From assembly GCF_000332235.1 (NCBI RefSeq), contig NZ_CM001775.1, forward strand, positions 126,713 through 190,712: a DNA stretch of 64,000 bases. Reading direction: 5' to 3'. Origin of the DNA: Geminocystis herdmanii PCC 6308. Lineage in GTDB: Bacteria > Cyanobacteriota > Cyanobacteriia > Cyanobacteriales > Cyanobacteriaceae. Every line of letters starts with the position of its first letter. The stretch's first letter is position 1. A model generated the notes under the pieces. That model was not told where the DNA came from. It made no database searches and was given only the letters and a program-made list of their open reading frames with translations. Both the position numbers and the translations under genes were made by a program. Shown here piece after piece: positions 26,863 to 34,537 of this stretch.

Positions 26863-27262
26863 TTAATGATAGTGTAATTTATTCAGAATTAAAGTTCGAT
26901 CACCAAAGGTGGAGCTCTGCGATCGAACTTCCCATTTCTTTAAAATCGATCGAGTACCGATAGTTAAAAGGGTGATTTCTTGTTTCAGGCTGGAGGGTAA
27001 TTTTTGTAAAGCCGATAATAATAAATCCCCTCCCTTTCTTGTGACTTTTAAACTTTCAGCACCAAACATCAACACTTTTTTCTGACTCTCAATGCCCAAC
27101 AGATAACGACATTTTTCTTGATCTAAAGGTAAGTAGGCGTTAGTATCGTATCAATACCATGCGGAATAGTTTTAATGGTAAACTGGTTAAGCATACTTTT
27201 AGTTGCCTGATCCGTTAACCACTGACTAGGACTAACAACGGTAATATTAGAACGATTATAAA
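26863..27262 (-). pseudogene. glycosyltransferase pseudogene, middle part
   Basis: From the high end the frame reads VYNRSNITVVSPSQWLTDQA and TIPHGIDT. After a frameshift near 27145 it continues AYLPLDQEKCRYLLGIESQK, then KVLMFGAESLKVTRKGGDLL to LLTIG, a typical GT4 linker and start of the donor domain. Homology stops at about 26960 and is followed by a 33-bp TCGATCGA-bounded repeat. Its upstream part is cut off by the PIN/HicB-like module, whose stop overlaps it. Confidence 0.8.
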
Positions 27263-27672
27263 CCCAGTTTTTCAGTAACTAACCCCGGAATTTTCTCAAA
27301 ATCTTGTAGATTTCTCGTTAATAAAATAGCATTGTGAGCGATCGCTATTGATGCTATTCTTAAATCCTGAGTACCAACTCGAATACGCTGTGATTTGAGG
27401 TTTTGGTAAATTTCATCTGATTTTGTCTCATAGGGTAAAATTGTAGATTCTGATAAAAGCATAACTGTTTCGATTAGTCGCTGATAAGCAACAGAATAAG
27501 TTAATCCCTCTTTTGCTTGAGTGACTTGTGCTAAACGTCCTCTTAATTGTTCTTCTACATTAATAGCTGTTGTGGTTAGTTGAACTTGAGATTTCAATAA
27601 ACGAGTTATTAATGGAGGATGGTTTCGCCCATACAAACTGAGATAATCAGTATCTAAAATATACAGATTCAT
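27256..27672 (-). CDS. PIN-domain toxin (VapC type)
   Basis: A 138-residue PIN ribonuclease. Acidic active-site residues are visible: DTD in MNLYILDTDYLSLY, Glu in NVEEQLRG, and Asp in GTQDLRIASIAIAHNAILLT plus NLQDFEKIPGL. It starts 2 bp before the partner gene ends (27675), the usual tight arrangement of a toxin-antitoxin pair. It would cleave RNA when unopposed. Confidence 0.88.
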   Translation of the reverse strand: MNLYILDTDYLSLYGRNHPPLITRLLKSQVQLTTTAINVEEQLRGRLAQVTQAKEGLTYSVAYQRLIETVMLLSESTILPYETKSDEIYQNLKSQRIRVGTQDLRIASIAIAHNAILLTRNLQDFEKIPGLVTEKLGL

Positions 27673-27674
27673 AA

Positions 27675-27980
27675 TTAATCAGTTGCTTCATTTGCTTCTT
27701 GACGAATTAACTTTAATTTTTCCATAAAATCGTCAAAGGTTTGATCATCAGCAAATATTCCTGCATATTTCATTTGAGGAATTTTCTCTTTTTCCTGAAT
27801 TTCTATGTTAATAAATTTACCACTAGAGAGAGTTTTTTCTAAGGTTGCTTTGATTTTTTGTAAAGCTTCTTCTTCTGTTGCACCCTCGGATACTAAATTA
27901 GACATACCAACGACTTCAGCCATAAAGCTTTGTTCTGATTTACTGTGAATAAAAATTTGATATTGCATATAGTTATTCAA
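27675..27980 (-). CDS. HicB-like antitoxin partner of the PIN toxin
   Basis: A 101-residue protein with a HicB-like N-terminal fold (QYQIFIHSKSEQSFMAEVVG then SEGATEEEALQKIKATLEK) and a charged C-terminal helix (DDQTFDDFMEKLKLIRQEAN) likely to bind the toxin. The ATG at 27968 (MQYQIF) is a possible alternative start. It directly precedes the PIN gene on the minus strand, consistent with an antitoxin-first operon. Confidence 0.75.
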   Translation of the reverse strand: MNNYMQYQIFIHSKSEQSFMAEVVGMSNLVSEGATEEEALQKIKATLEKTLSSGKFINIEIQEKEKIPQMKYAGIFADDQTFDDFMEKLKLIRQEANEATD

Positions 27981-27985
27981 GGTTG

Positions 27986-28102
27986 TTATTTAGATAAATA
28001 AGTTTCTGTTTTTTGGGAATAATCAATCATTAGTTTATCTCTTGATGATGCTTTTGCTCCTTTTTGTAAAGATAAATTAAGGGGATAATAAAAGGTTTGT
28101 TT
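27986..28102 (-). pseudogene. unidentified C-terminal gene fragment
   Basis: An open frame of 38 codons ending at TAA 27986-27988 (KQTFYYPLNLSLQKGAKASS, then RDKLMIDYSQKTETYLSK) that is cut at its upstream side by the family A repeat at 28102. It reads like a real protein C-terminus but I cannot name the family. Confidence 0.45.
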
Positions 28103-28230
28103 AAGTGAGTAGGCAAAATTAATTGTATGTTTACTTTATGAAAGGCAAAAGGCACAAGGCAAGAGACAACAAAGATGTAAGTTATTTTAATTAATTTTAA
28201 AATTCACAATCTATTTTGCATAAGTACTTA
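28102..28230. mobile_element. dispersed repeat family A, full copy A2
   Basis: 129 bp, from TAAGTGAGTAGGCAAAAT to ATTTTGCATAAGTACTTA. The ends are imperfect inverted repeats (TAAGT and GCAAAAT conserved). Inside, heptamers of the AAAGGCA type are repeated. Near-identical to 34255-34383 and to the inverted copy at 52819-52947. Confidence 0.85.
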
Positions 28231-28780
28231 GTTTAATTTTAAAGGGGCTAAGTCCATTATTCCCGATCGAGCCCTAGAAGATACTTCAAAGTGATATTGC
28301 CCTCCTTCCTGCAAGAGTCTAATTAATTCTTCTTGAGTCGATTCGATCGATACACTACCTACTCTGATATAGTAACGATTAAGGGATTTGACTTTATAAG
28401 GCTTGGAAATGCCCTTTTCCACTTCAATCTTAAGAATAAATTTATCTTCATAGGAAATAGAGATTAATTCAGGAATGGGAGATGATTGAATATTATTACG
28501 ACAAATGGAAATAATTTTTTTCCATCAATAACGCAACATTTTGAACTCTTGAGATTTCTCTGTTATCTTCTACGCCGATTAAAATTGTGCCACCTTTCAT
28601 ATTGGCAAAAGCAACGATTTCTTTGGCTAAACTTTCATTACGAAATTCTGCTGATTTAAACTCAACCCGTGAATTTTCTCCTGATTTAATTAAATCTAAA
28701 ATTGGTTCGATCGAACTTCCCACTTCCTCAAAATCGATCGAACTTACCAAGTTTGACAAAATAAGAAAAGTTATGATCAC
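28228..28780 (-). pseudogene. AlbA_2 (Schlafen-type) ATP-binding protein, frameshifted
   Basis: The upper part (28496-28780) encodes SRVEFKSAEFRNESLAKEIV, then AFANMKGGTILIGVEDN, the AlbA_2 nucleic-acid-binding domain. The lower part (28228-28422) encodes VEKGISKPYKVKSLNRYYIR, then VGSVSIESTQEELIRLLQEGG, its continuation. A run of seven T at about 28508 marks the frameshift. Beyond LAPLKLN the remaining C-terminal half usual for this family is missing. Such proteins are often accessory regulators or defence-associated. Confidence 0.8.
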
Positions 28781-28847
28781 AGAGTGGAGTTGCTCGATCG
28801 CACTTTTTCAGTTAATAATAATGGCATCGAACCTTTATTACATTTGC

Positions 28848-29690
28848 TTAACTAGAAGAGAGATTTAATGTTTTGGATTGTCGAATTCTTTTATTACTTA
28901 TCAACAAAAAACTTTCAGTTTCAATCATTTTTAATTTCAGTATTGCTGAATTATTAATTGCCATTAAACCGGGTACACTAAATATAGAGTAGCCTATTTG
29001 GTTTGCCAAATCTATTAAAGCATCAAAGCTGTAGCCATAGGGTTTAATATTAAACTTATTCCACTCAATCAGAAAATATGGATTTTCTTGAGCAATACAA
29101 CGCAATCCGCCTTGTATTGTCTGATATTCTCCTCCTTCAACATCTATTTTTATCAATGAGACTTTCGGACAACCTAAATTTTCCCAAACCGTATCAATGG
29201 TTGTTGTAGGAATAGATACTTTATCAATAAAATCGGTTCTTTTTGTGTCAGAAAAAGAATCTAACGCTCCAAAACTAGGTTTTGCAATGTAAAAATCAGA
29301 ATTTCCAACTATATTACTTGTTGCCTTATCTACAAGATGCCAACGCTCTTTATATTTACTTTCTTTTATGGTACGTTCTAAAAATGGTAGTGCATTAGGA
29401 GAAGGCTCGAAAGAGACCACTTGGCAAGATGAATGTTCAGATAAAATAGGGATAGACATTAAGCCAATATTAGTCCCTATATCAAAATAAAAACTATTGG
29501 AATCTATTAAGCTAGATACAACTTTAATATTTTCATATTCATATATACCCTGTTCACAAGCCATTTGAAAAATCAAAGAATCTTTAGGAAAAAAGACTTT
29601 TGTTCCGTAGTAGGGAAATGAACCTGCGAATGGCGGAATTTTTCCATAAAGAATTTTTTTTATTTGACGTTTGATGTTTTCGTGTATCAT
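28848..29690 (-). CDS. FkbM family methyltransferase
   Basis: A 280-residue SAM-dependent methyltransferase. The SAM-binding motif is FYFDIGTNIGLMSIPIL, followed by VVSFEPSPNALPFLERT and IKIDVEGGEYQTIQGG, the FkbM hallmarks. The ATG at 29690 is chosen because ATGA (29687-29690) overlaps the stop of the exporter ATPase gene, showing translational coupling; a TTG at 29699 would be longer. It probably methylates a terminal sugar of the exported glycan, which in ABC-dependent systems can cap the chain. Confidence 0.9.
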   Translation of the reverse strand: MIHENIKRQIKKILYGKIPPFAGSFPYYGTKVFFPKDSLIFQMACEQGIYEYENIKVVSSLIDSNSFYFDIGTNIGLMSIPILSEHSSCQVVSFEPSPNALPFLERTIKESKYKERWHLVDKATSNIVGNSDFYIAKPSFGALDSFSDTKRTDFIDKVSIPTTTIDTVWENLGCPKVSLIKIDVEGGEYQTIQGGLRCIAQENPYFLIEWNKFNIKPYGYSFDALIDLANQIGYSIFSVPGLMAINNSAILKLKMIETESFLLISNKRIRQSKTLNLSSS

Positions 29691-30940
29691 GATTTGCAAG
29701 AAGTTTTAAGTAATTTAAGTTCAACAAATCCCCTGTGTAAGGGGGAATAAGGAATTATGTTATCTGTTTTTGGTTTGCTATTAATAATTAAAGTCAATAA
29801 ATCCAAAAAATTTTCCGAGACATCATGGGACACTATATATAACCCAATGTTGTACTCCCCTTCCACTAAAGGCAACTCTTTGATTGATCCAGATATCTTC
29901 AAGCTGTTTTCAGATTCTACTTTACTCAGCAAGTGATGATTTCTTAGATCGATAATCGAGACTCTAGTACCTAAGATAGAATAAACGAGTATCGCAACCT
30001 CAGCTATCTTAATTTTGTTTTCCGAAGAAAATTCTACACAAAAATCTAGTGATTGACCAGTCTCGATAGGATTTGGAGATATTGAAAATAGATTGATTTT
30101 CAGAGATTTACTTATTTTTAAAGGAAACACAGATGATAAATAATTAGGATTATCTCTTGAATCGGAAAGATAAAGATTTATAGTCTCATTTACATCACCT
30201 AGACTTTCTATCTGCCCAAATTTCATATAAATAATCTGATTGCATAAACTTTGTATTGCACTCATATTGTGACTCACAAATAAGACAGTCCTTCCTTCAT
30301 TATTGGCTACATCCTCCATCTTCCCTAAACACTTCTTTTGAAACTGGGCATCCCCCACAGCCAAAACCTCGTCCACAATCAAAATCTCTGGCTCTAAATG
30401 GGCTGCTACAGCAAAAGCCAACCGCACATACATCCCTGATGAGTAACGCTTGACGGGAGTATCCAAAAACTTTTCTACCTCCGCAAAAGCGACAATCTCA
30501 TCAAACTTTTTCTTAATTTCCACCCGACTCATGCCCAAAATTGCTCCATTGAGAAAGATATTTTCCCGCCCTGTCAATTCAGGGTGAAAACCAGTACCTA
30601 CTTCCAATAAACTGGCTACTCGCCCTTTAATGGATATTTTACCGGTAGTGGGTTCGGTGATGCGACTGAGGATTTTTAAGAGGGTGGATTTTCCTGCTCC
30701 ATTTCGTCCAATGATGCCGACTCTGTCTCCCCTTTTTATCTCAAAGGAAACGTCTTTTAATGCCCAAAATTCCTCTTTTTCGGAAGTATCGAGGGTTTTT
30801 TGACCTTTGAACAGTTTTTGCCCAAAGGATTTAGCACCATTGGCGATGACATCCCGTAGGGCTGTATAACGTTCAGGTTTTTCGTGGGCGATGACATATT
30901 TTTTACCTAGATTTTCAACGGTGATAATGGTATCTGACAT
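29687..30940 (-). CDS. polysaccharide ABC exporter ATPase (Wzt-like)
   Basis: A 417-residue ATP-binding subunit. The ATPase domain (1-250) has Walker A GRNGAGKST (78-86), signature YSSGMYVRLAFA, Walker B EILIVDEVLAVGD and the H-loop VLFVSHNM. Residues about 265-417 form an extra beta-rich C-terminal domain like the carbohydrate-binding Wzt-C domain that recognises capped chains. With the permease at 33063-33893 it exports surface polysaccharide. The two subunit genes are separated by 2.1 kb of inserted modules. Its first codons and upstream region are duplicated at 31740-31910. Confidence 0.92.
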   Translation of the reverse strand: MSDTIITVENLGKKYVIAHEKPERYTALRDVIANGAKSFGQKLFKGQKTLDTSEKEEFWALKDVSFEIKRGDRVGIIGRNGAGKSTLLKILSRITEPTTGKISIKGRVASLLEVGTGFHPELTGRENIFLNGAILGMSRVEIKKKFDEIVAFAEVEKFLDTPVKRYSSGMYVRLAFAVAAHLEPEILIVDEVLAVGDAQFQKKCLGKMEDVANNEGRTVLFVSHNMSAIQSLCNQIIYMKFGQIESLGDVNETINLYLSDSRDNPNYLSSVFPLKISKSLKINLFSISPNPIETGQSLDFCVEFSSENKIKIAEVAILVYSILGTRVSIIDLRNHHLLSKVESENSLKISGSIKELPLVEGEYNIGLYIVSHDVSENFLDLLTLIINSKPKTDNIIPYSPLHRGFVELKLLKTSCKS

Positions 30941-31065
30941 ATTAGGTCAATGATGACAATTTAAGAATCTTATCTTAGTTAAGTAAATATTACCAACAAT
31001 CTTGATAATAATCGAATTTGCGAAGAATTAATCTTGATTTTCCGTGAAGCAATTATCTAAATGAC
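30905..31065. repeat. direct repeat copy 1 around the wzt-like start
   Basis: About 160 bp containing the first 12 codons of the ATPase gene, its upstream region and a decayed end of the Rpn gene (reads NCFTENQD and a stop on the minus strand). It aligns with 31740-31910 with scattered mismatches and small gaps. The HigBA-like pair lies between the two copies. Confidence 0.85.
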
Positions 31066-31073
31066 TCTTGAGA

Positions 31074-31394
31074 TTAAGCTTTGAAAACGGAGTCAATTTT
31101 TATTTGTAAATCCAAAGTTGACAATAAAGCAACTAAAGCATAAATTTCTGTTCCATTGCTTTTGACTAATATTTGATCTAATTGATCAAACGCTAATTTG
31201 GTTTCATTACTGAGAGTATTATTGTGAATTTTTGCCTCCATAATATCCATTAAAGTTAATCTTAACAATGCAGATAAATCTTCAGATTCCTGTAAAACTA
31301 CTTCGATGGTTTTGGCAATTCGTTCAGGATCATTTAAAGCTGATAATAAATAATCTTGATAATTTTTACTGGTTGGTGTTTTCACGATTTGCAT
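31074..31394 (-). CDS. antitoxin of the second HigBA-like pair
   Basis: A protein of 106 residues starting MQIVKTPTSKNYQDYLLSAL; the ATG at 31394 gives a 29-bp overlap with the toxin end, identical to the pair at 2477-3107. It shares the paralog's layout: N-terminal helices, then TEIYALVALLSTLDLQIKI at the C-terminus. A COG3636/HigA-like relationship is likely but the HTH is weak. The longer frame to 31457 lies inside the toxin gene and is rejected. Confidence 0.7.
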   Translation of the reverse strand: MQIVKTPTSKNYQDYLLSALNDPERIAKTIEVVLQESEDLSALLRLTLMDIMEAKIHNNTLSNETKLAFDQLDQILVKSNGTEIYALVALLSTLDLQIKIDSVFKA

Positions 31395-31710
31395 AATCTT
31401 GCCAATACTCCTGTGCTTTAATAATGTCTTTTTTTTGAGTGCTTTTATCACCACCACATAATAATAAGATAACAGTATTTTTTATTTGTCCAAAATAAAT
31501 TCGATAACCACTACCATAATCAATTATTAATTCAAAAATTCCATACCCTAAAGATTTACAATCTCCTAAATTGCCTAATCTAATTCGTCTTAAACGATTA
31601 TCAATAATCGCCTGAGTTTTTTGATCCTTAATGGAATTTAACCATTCTTCAAAAGGACTTTTCCCCTCTGATGTTAAATAAATCTTTAGTTCTTTTGGCT
31701 GAACTTCCAT
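31366..31710 (-). CDS. HigB/RelE-type toxin (Gp49-like), second pair
   Basis: A 114-residue homolog of the toxin at 2477-2809. It has the same signature, RLRRIRLGNLGDCKSLGYGI, then DYGSGYRIYFGQI and ILLLCGGDKSTQKKDI, followed by the antitoxin with a 29-bp overlap. It lies on the minus strand between direct repeats of the start region of the exporter ATPase gene. Confidence 0.82.
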   Translation of the reverse strand: MEVQPKELKIYLTSEGKSPFEEWLNSIKDQKTQAIIDNRLRRIRLGNLGDCKSLGYGIFELIIDYGSGYRIYFGQIKNTVILLLCGGDKSTQKKDIIKAQEYWQDYANRENTNQ

Positions 31711-31739
31711 AAAATTTTTTAAAGACTAACAATTCAATT

Positions 31740-31910
31740 ACCCAGATTTTCAACGGGGATAATGGTATCCGACATATTTTAGGTCAATGATCACAATTTT
31801 CCGAATTGTAACTTAGTTTAGGTAAATATTACCAACAAATTTAATGATAATAGAATTTGCGAAGAATTAATCTTGATTTTCTGTGAACCAATTATCTAAA
31901 TCATCCATGC
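31740..31910. repeat. direct repeat copy 2 with a stub of the wzt-like gene
   Basis: Contains ATG TCG GAT ACC ... on the minus strand (MSDTIIPVENLG then a stop), i.e. the first 12 codons of the exporter ATPase. It continues through the intergenic region into the true 3' end of the Rpn gene. This copy therefore keeps the ancestral junction Rpn gene - exporter gene, and the toxin-antitoxin pair arrived with the second copy. Confidence 0.85.
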
Positions 31911-32781
31911 CTTGAAAATCTAATAACGCTTCTCCCAACGACTCTAACTCAGGAATAGAAAGAGTTTTAATTTTACTTTGTAATTCATCGGATAAAGCAC
32001 CACAACGGCGAGTTAATTGACGAACTAATAACTCTGCTTCACCATCCTGCTTACCTTCTTGTAAACCTTCTTGTCGTCCTTCTTGTAAACCTTCTTGTCG
32101 TCCTTCTTGTAAACCTTCTTCTCTTGCCAGTTGTTTCCAGTAACTAACTACTTGTTTATATAACACAGGTTCACTGGGCATTTTCGCTGTTTTTAGGTCT
32201 AACATAGCTAATATTTCCTCATTATTTAATTGATTGAATTTACTATTTAGTATAGCTTCGATTATATTTAATCGTCGTTGAAATTCCCTCTCATTGTCTG
32301 ATTCATCTAAAATCTTTTTAGCCAAATCAACTGCTTCTGTTTCTGGGGTGACGATTAGTTTTAATAAGGATAAATTCGGTGGTAAATCCTTTAATGGTAG
32401 TAAATCTTCTAAGTATAGTCTTTTGACTTGATGGTTGAGCAATAATTCATAGGATTTTTCGGAACCTAAATCATAGTTACGATTTTTCAGAATTAGCAAT
32501 CCATACCATGATCTTTTTACCTTATATTGATAGAGATACAAAGATATTTCAGTAAAATATCTACCATAAAAGTCTGAGTCTTTTTGCATTTGTGCCTCTA
32601 AAAAGATTAAAGGCAAATCTTCTCTCACAGGAGTTAATAAACCATCAAGACGAAATTCTGTGTCTTTAATGACGGGAGCATCGTAATTATATTCACTATC
32701 TGGAGGAATACTGGGGATTAGTTCATGAATCAGGGAGGGTTGGGAGAGAAATATTGTGTAGAATAGTTTATCGGTTTTCAT
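31867..32781 (-). CDS. Rpn family nuclease with DUF4351 C-terminus
   Basis: A 304-residue protein of the Rpn/DUF2887 type (recombination-promoting nuclease, PD-(D/E)XK fold). The N-terminal domain contains FRLDGLLTP...LIFLEAQMQKDSDFYGRYFTE, with Asp and Glu-x-Gln at the nuclease core. A linker of EGLQEGRQEG repeats (about 226-247) leads to a DUF4351-like end (LLVRQLTRRCGALSDELQSK...ALLDFQGMDDLDNWF). It is a frequent accessory gene in cyanobacteria and here splits the exporter operon. Confidence 0.88.
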   Translation of the reverse strand: MKTDKLFYTIFLSQPSLIHELIPSIPPDSEYNYDAPVIKDTEFRLDGLLTPVREDLPLIFLEAQMQKDSDFYGRYFTEISLYLYQYKVKRSWYGLLILKNRNYDLGSEKSYELLLNHQVKRLYLEDLLPLKDLPPNLSLLKLIVTPETEAVDLAKKILDESDNEREFQRRLNIIEAILNSKFNQLNNEEILAMLDLKTAKMPSEPVLYKQVVSYWKQLAREEGLQEGRQEGLQEGRQEGLQEGKQDGEAELLVRQLTRRCGALSDELQSKIKTLSIPELESLGEALLDFQGMDDLDNWFTENQD

Positions 32782-32845
32782 GGCAGTTATTTAGATTGTA
32801 GTTTTTAATTAGGGTTTGCTCATGGGAATCAGAAGACTATTACTT

Positions 32846-33024
32846 ACCTCAGTTCGATATAAGAAAAGTGGTGAAAACGAGACAGGTGGACAAGTGGACA
32901 AGTGGACAGGTAGAAAAATTCTTAATATTTCAATGCCCTTTAAAATAATTTTATTGATTTATGCAAAGTACAATCTTCCTGTCTTCCAAGTCATTCATCA
33001 TCTATTTTTATAGTTCACTCAGGT
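32846..33024. mobile_element. dispersed repeat family B, copy B1
   Basis: 179 bp with inverted ends ACCTCAGTTCGATATAA and ACCTGAGTGAACTATAA (as reverse complement). Octamers (GACAGGTG, GACAAGTG) lie near the left end and CTTCCTGT near the right. It is flanked by the 7-bp direct repeat ATTACTT (32839-32845 and 33025-33031), a target-site duplication. Confidence 0.88.
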
Positions 33025-33062
33025 ATTACTTGATGTTTTTTTGTCGATTTTATATCATGAAA

Positions 33063-33893
33063 CTAAATTACATCTGCGAAAGTTCTCTCCATTTTACGAA
33101 AAAACCAAATTCCTGATACTAAAAATAAACCAACCAAAATTAATGAAACAGTAAAGCCTAATAAATGTAATTTATATTCTCCCCCTAGAATTGCCCACCG
33201 AAAACCATCGATAACTCCCACCATAGGATTTAAAGAATAAAGTAAACGCCATTTTTCAGGGACAATGGAACTACTAAAACCGACAGGAGAAGCATAAAGA
33301 CCAAATTGCACCACAAACGGCACAATGAAACGAAAATCTCGGTATTGAACATTCAAGGAAGCAAACCATAAACCAGCACCCATGGAAAGAGCAAAGGCAA
33401 TGAGAATAAAAATAGGTAGGGTAATAATTCTCCAAGTGGGTACAAAGTTATACCAAGCCATCAAACCGAGTAAAATCATTCCTGAAATCATAAAGTCCAC
33501 AAAACTTACTACCACTGCACTGGTGGGTACAATTAAACGGGGAAAATAAACTTTAGAAATGAGATTGGCGTTACCAATTAAACTATTACTACATTCCGAT
33601 AAAGAGTTGGCGAAAAATTGCCAAGGAAGCATTCCTGCAAATACTAAGATGGGGTAGGGTACACCTTCGGAAGGTAGTTTGGCTAACTTACCAAAAATCA
33701 CGGTAAATACTAGCATTGTTAGAAAAGGACGGATTAAAGCCCAAGCAATACCGATGGCAGTTTGTTTATAGCGAACCAGAATATCTCTCCATGCCAAGAA
33801 ATAAAACAATTCACGATATTTCCATATATCTTTCCAATATTGTTTTTCTGTCCTACCTGATTCGATGATGATTTCTTGGGTAACTTCTGTCAT
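33063..33893 (-). CDS. polysaccharide ABC exporter permease (Wzm-like)
   Basis: A 276-residue ABC-2 type membrane subunit with about six helices. It opens with an amphipathic segment (YRELFYFLAWRDILVRYKQT) typical of polysaccharide/polyol-phosphate exporters, followed by AIGIAWALIRPFLTMLVFTV. NPMVGVIDGFRWAILG is the conserved C-terminal signature. It pairs with the ATPase at 29687-30940. Confidence 0.92.
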   Translation of the reverse strand: MTEVTQEIIIESGRTEKQYWKDIWKYRELFYFLAWRDILVRYKQTAIGIAWALIRPFLTMLVFTVIFGKLAKLPSEGVPYPILVFAGMLPWQFFANSLSECSNSLIGNANLISKVYFPRLIVPTSAVVVSFVDFMISGMILLGLMAWYNFVPTWRIITLPIFILIAFALSMGAGLWFASLNVQYRDFRFIVPFVVQFGLYASPVGFSSSIVPEKWRLLYSLNPMVGVIDGFRWAILGGEYKLHLLGFTVSLILVGLFLVSGIWFFRKMERTFADVI

Positions 33894-34024
33894 GGTTGTT
33901 GTTAATTATGTTATTTATGAGCTTCTAAAATGTTAACAGATGATGAATATTGAGGGGCTATTTTGTTATATTTTAAGTTTTTCGATCAAGATTTTTAGTT
34001 TCTGGGTAGGAAGCCTACACCATC

Positions 34025-34228
34025 ACCTGAGTTCGAGATTAAAAACCTTTTAAAATAAGGGTTATTGAGTAATAACTGTTGAAACTTTAGTCAAAGAAAA
34101 TAATTGAATAAAGGTAAGTAATTGCCAAAAATTAATTTTACATAAGTTTAAATCAATTCTTACTACTATCTCCTGTATCCTATCTCCTATCTCCTACCCT
34201 AATCTAAAATTTTATGTCGAACTCAGGT
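34025..34228. mobile_element. dispersed repeat family B, copy B2
   Basis: 204 bp from ACCTGAGTTCGAGATTAAAA to TTTATGTCGAACTCAGGT, inverted ends, with TCCTATC-type heptamers near the right end. It is flanked by the direct repeat ACCATC (34019-34024 and 34229-34234). The gap 33894-34537 holds only this element, the family A copy after it and short AT-rich DNA. Confidence 0.88.
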
Positions 34229-34254
34229 ACCATCATCTTTGATTTGGTGTATGG

Positions 34255-34383
34255 TAAGTGAGTAGGCAAAATTAATTGTATATTTACTTTATGAAAGGCA
34301 AAAGGCAAAAGGCAAGAGGCAACAAAGATATAAGTTATTTTAATTAATTTTAAAATTCACAATCTATTTTGCATAAGTACTTA
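34255..34383. mobile_element. dispersed repeat family A, full copy A3
   Basis: 129 bp, same orientation as A2 and almost identical, from TAAGTGAGTAGGC to GCATAAGTACTTA. The internal AAAGGCA heptamers read AAAGGCAAAAGGCAAAAGGC. Confidence 0.88.
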
Positions 34384-34537
34384 GTTCACTATAAAAATTT
34401 AATCATTTCCTGAGTATATTTGATCGCACCTTCCTAACAACTTTTTAAAATTTTTTGATTCTAATATATTTTAATGATTTTTATCCTAAAGGGTTCACGA
34501 CGAAGGGCGATCACATTTTTACTTTTAAACCTTCCCA

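Noticed and set aside
31395-31457. N-terminal extension of the second antitoxin
   Set aside because: It lies in the toxin coding region; the start at 31394 reproduces the overlap of the homologous pair.
32816-33013. 65-codon frame on the plus strand
   Set aside because: It lies within and next to family B repeat B1 and encodes no recognisable domain.
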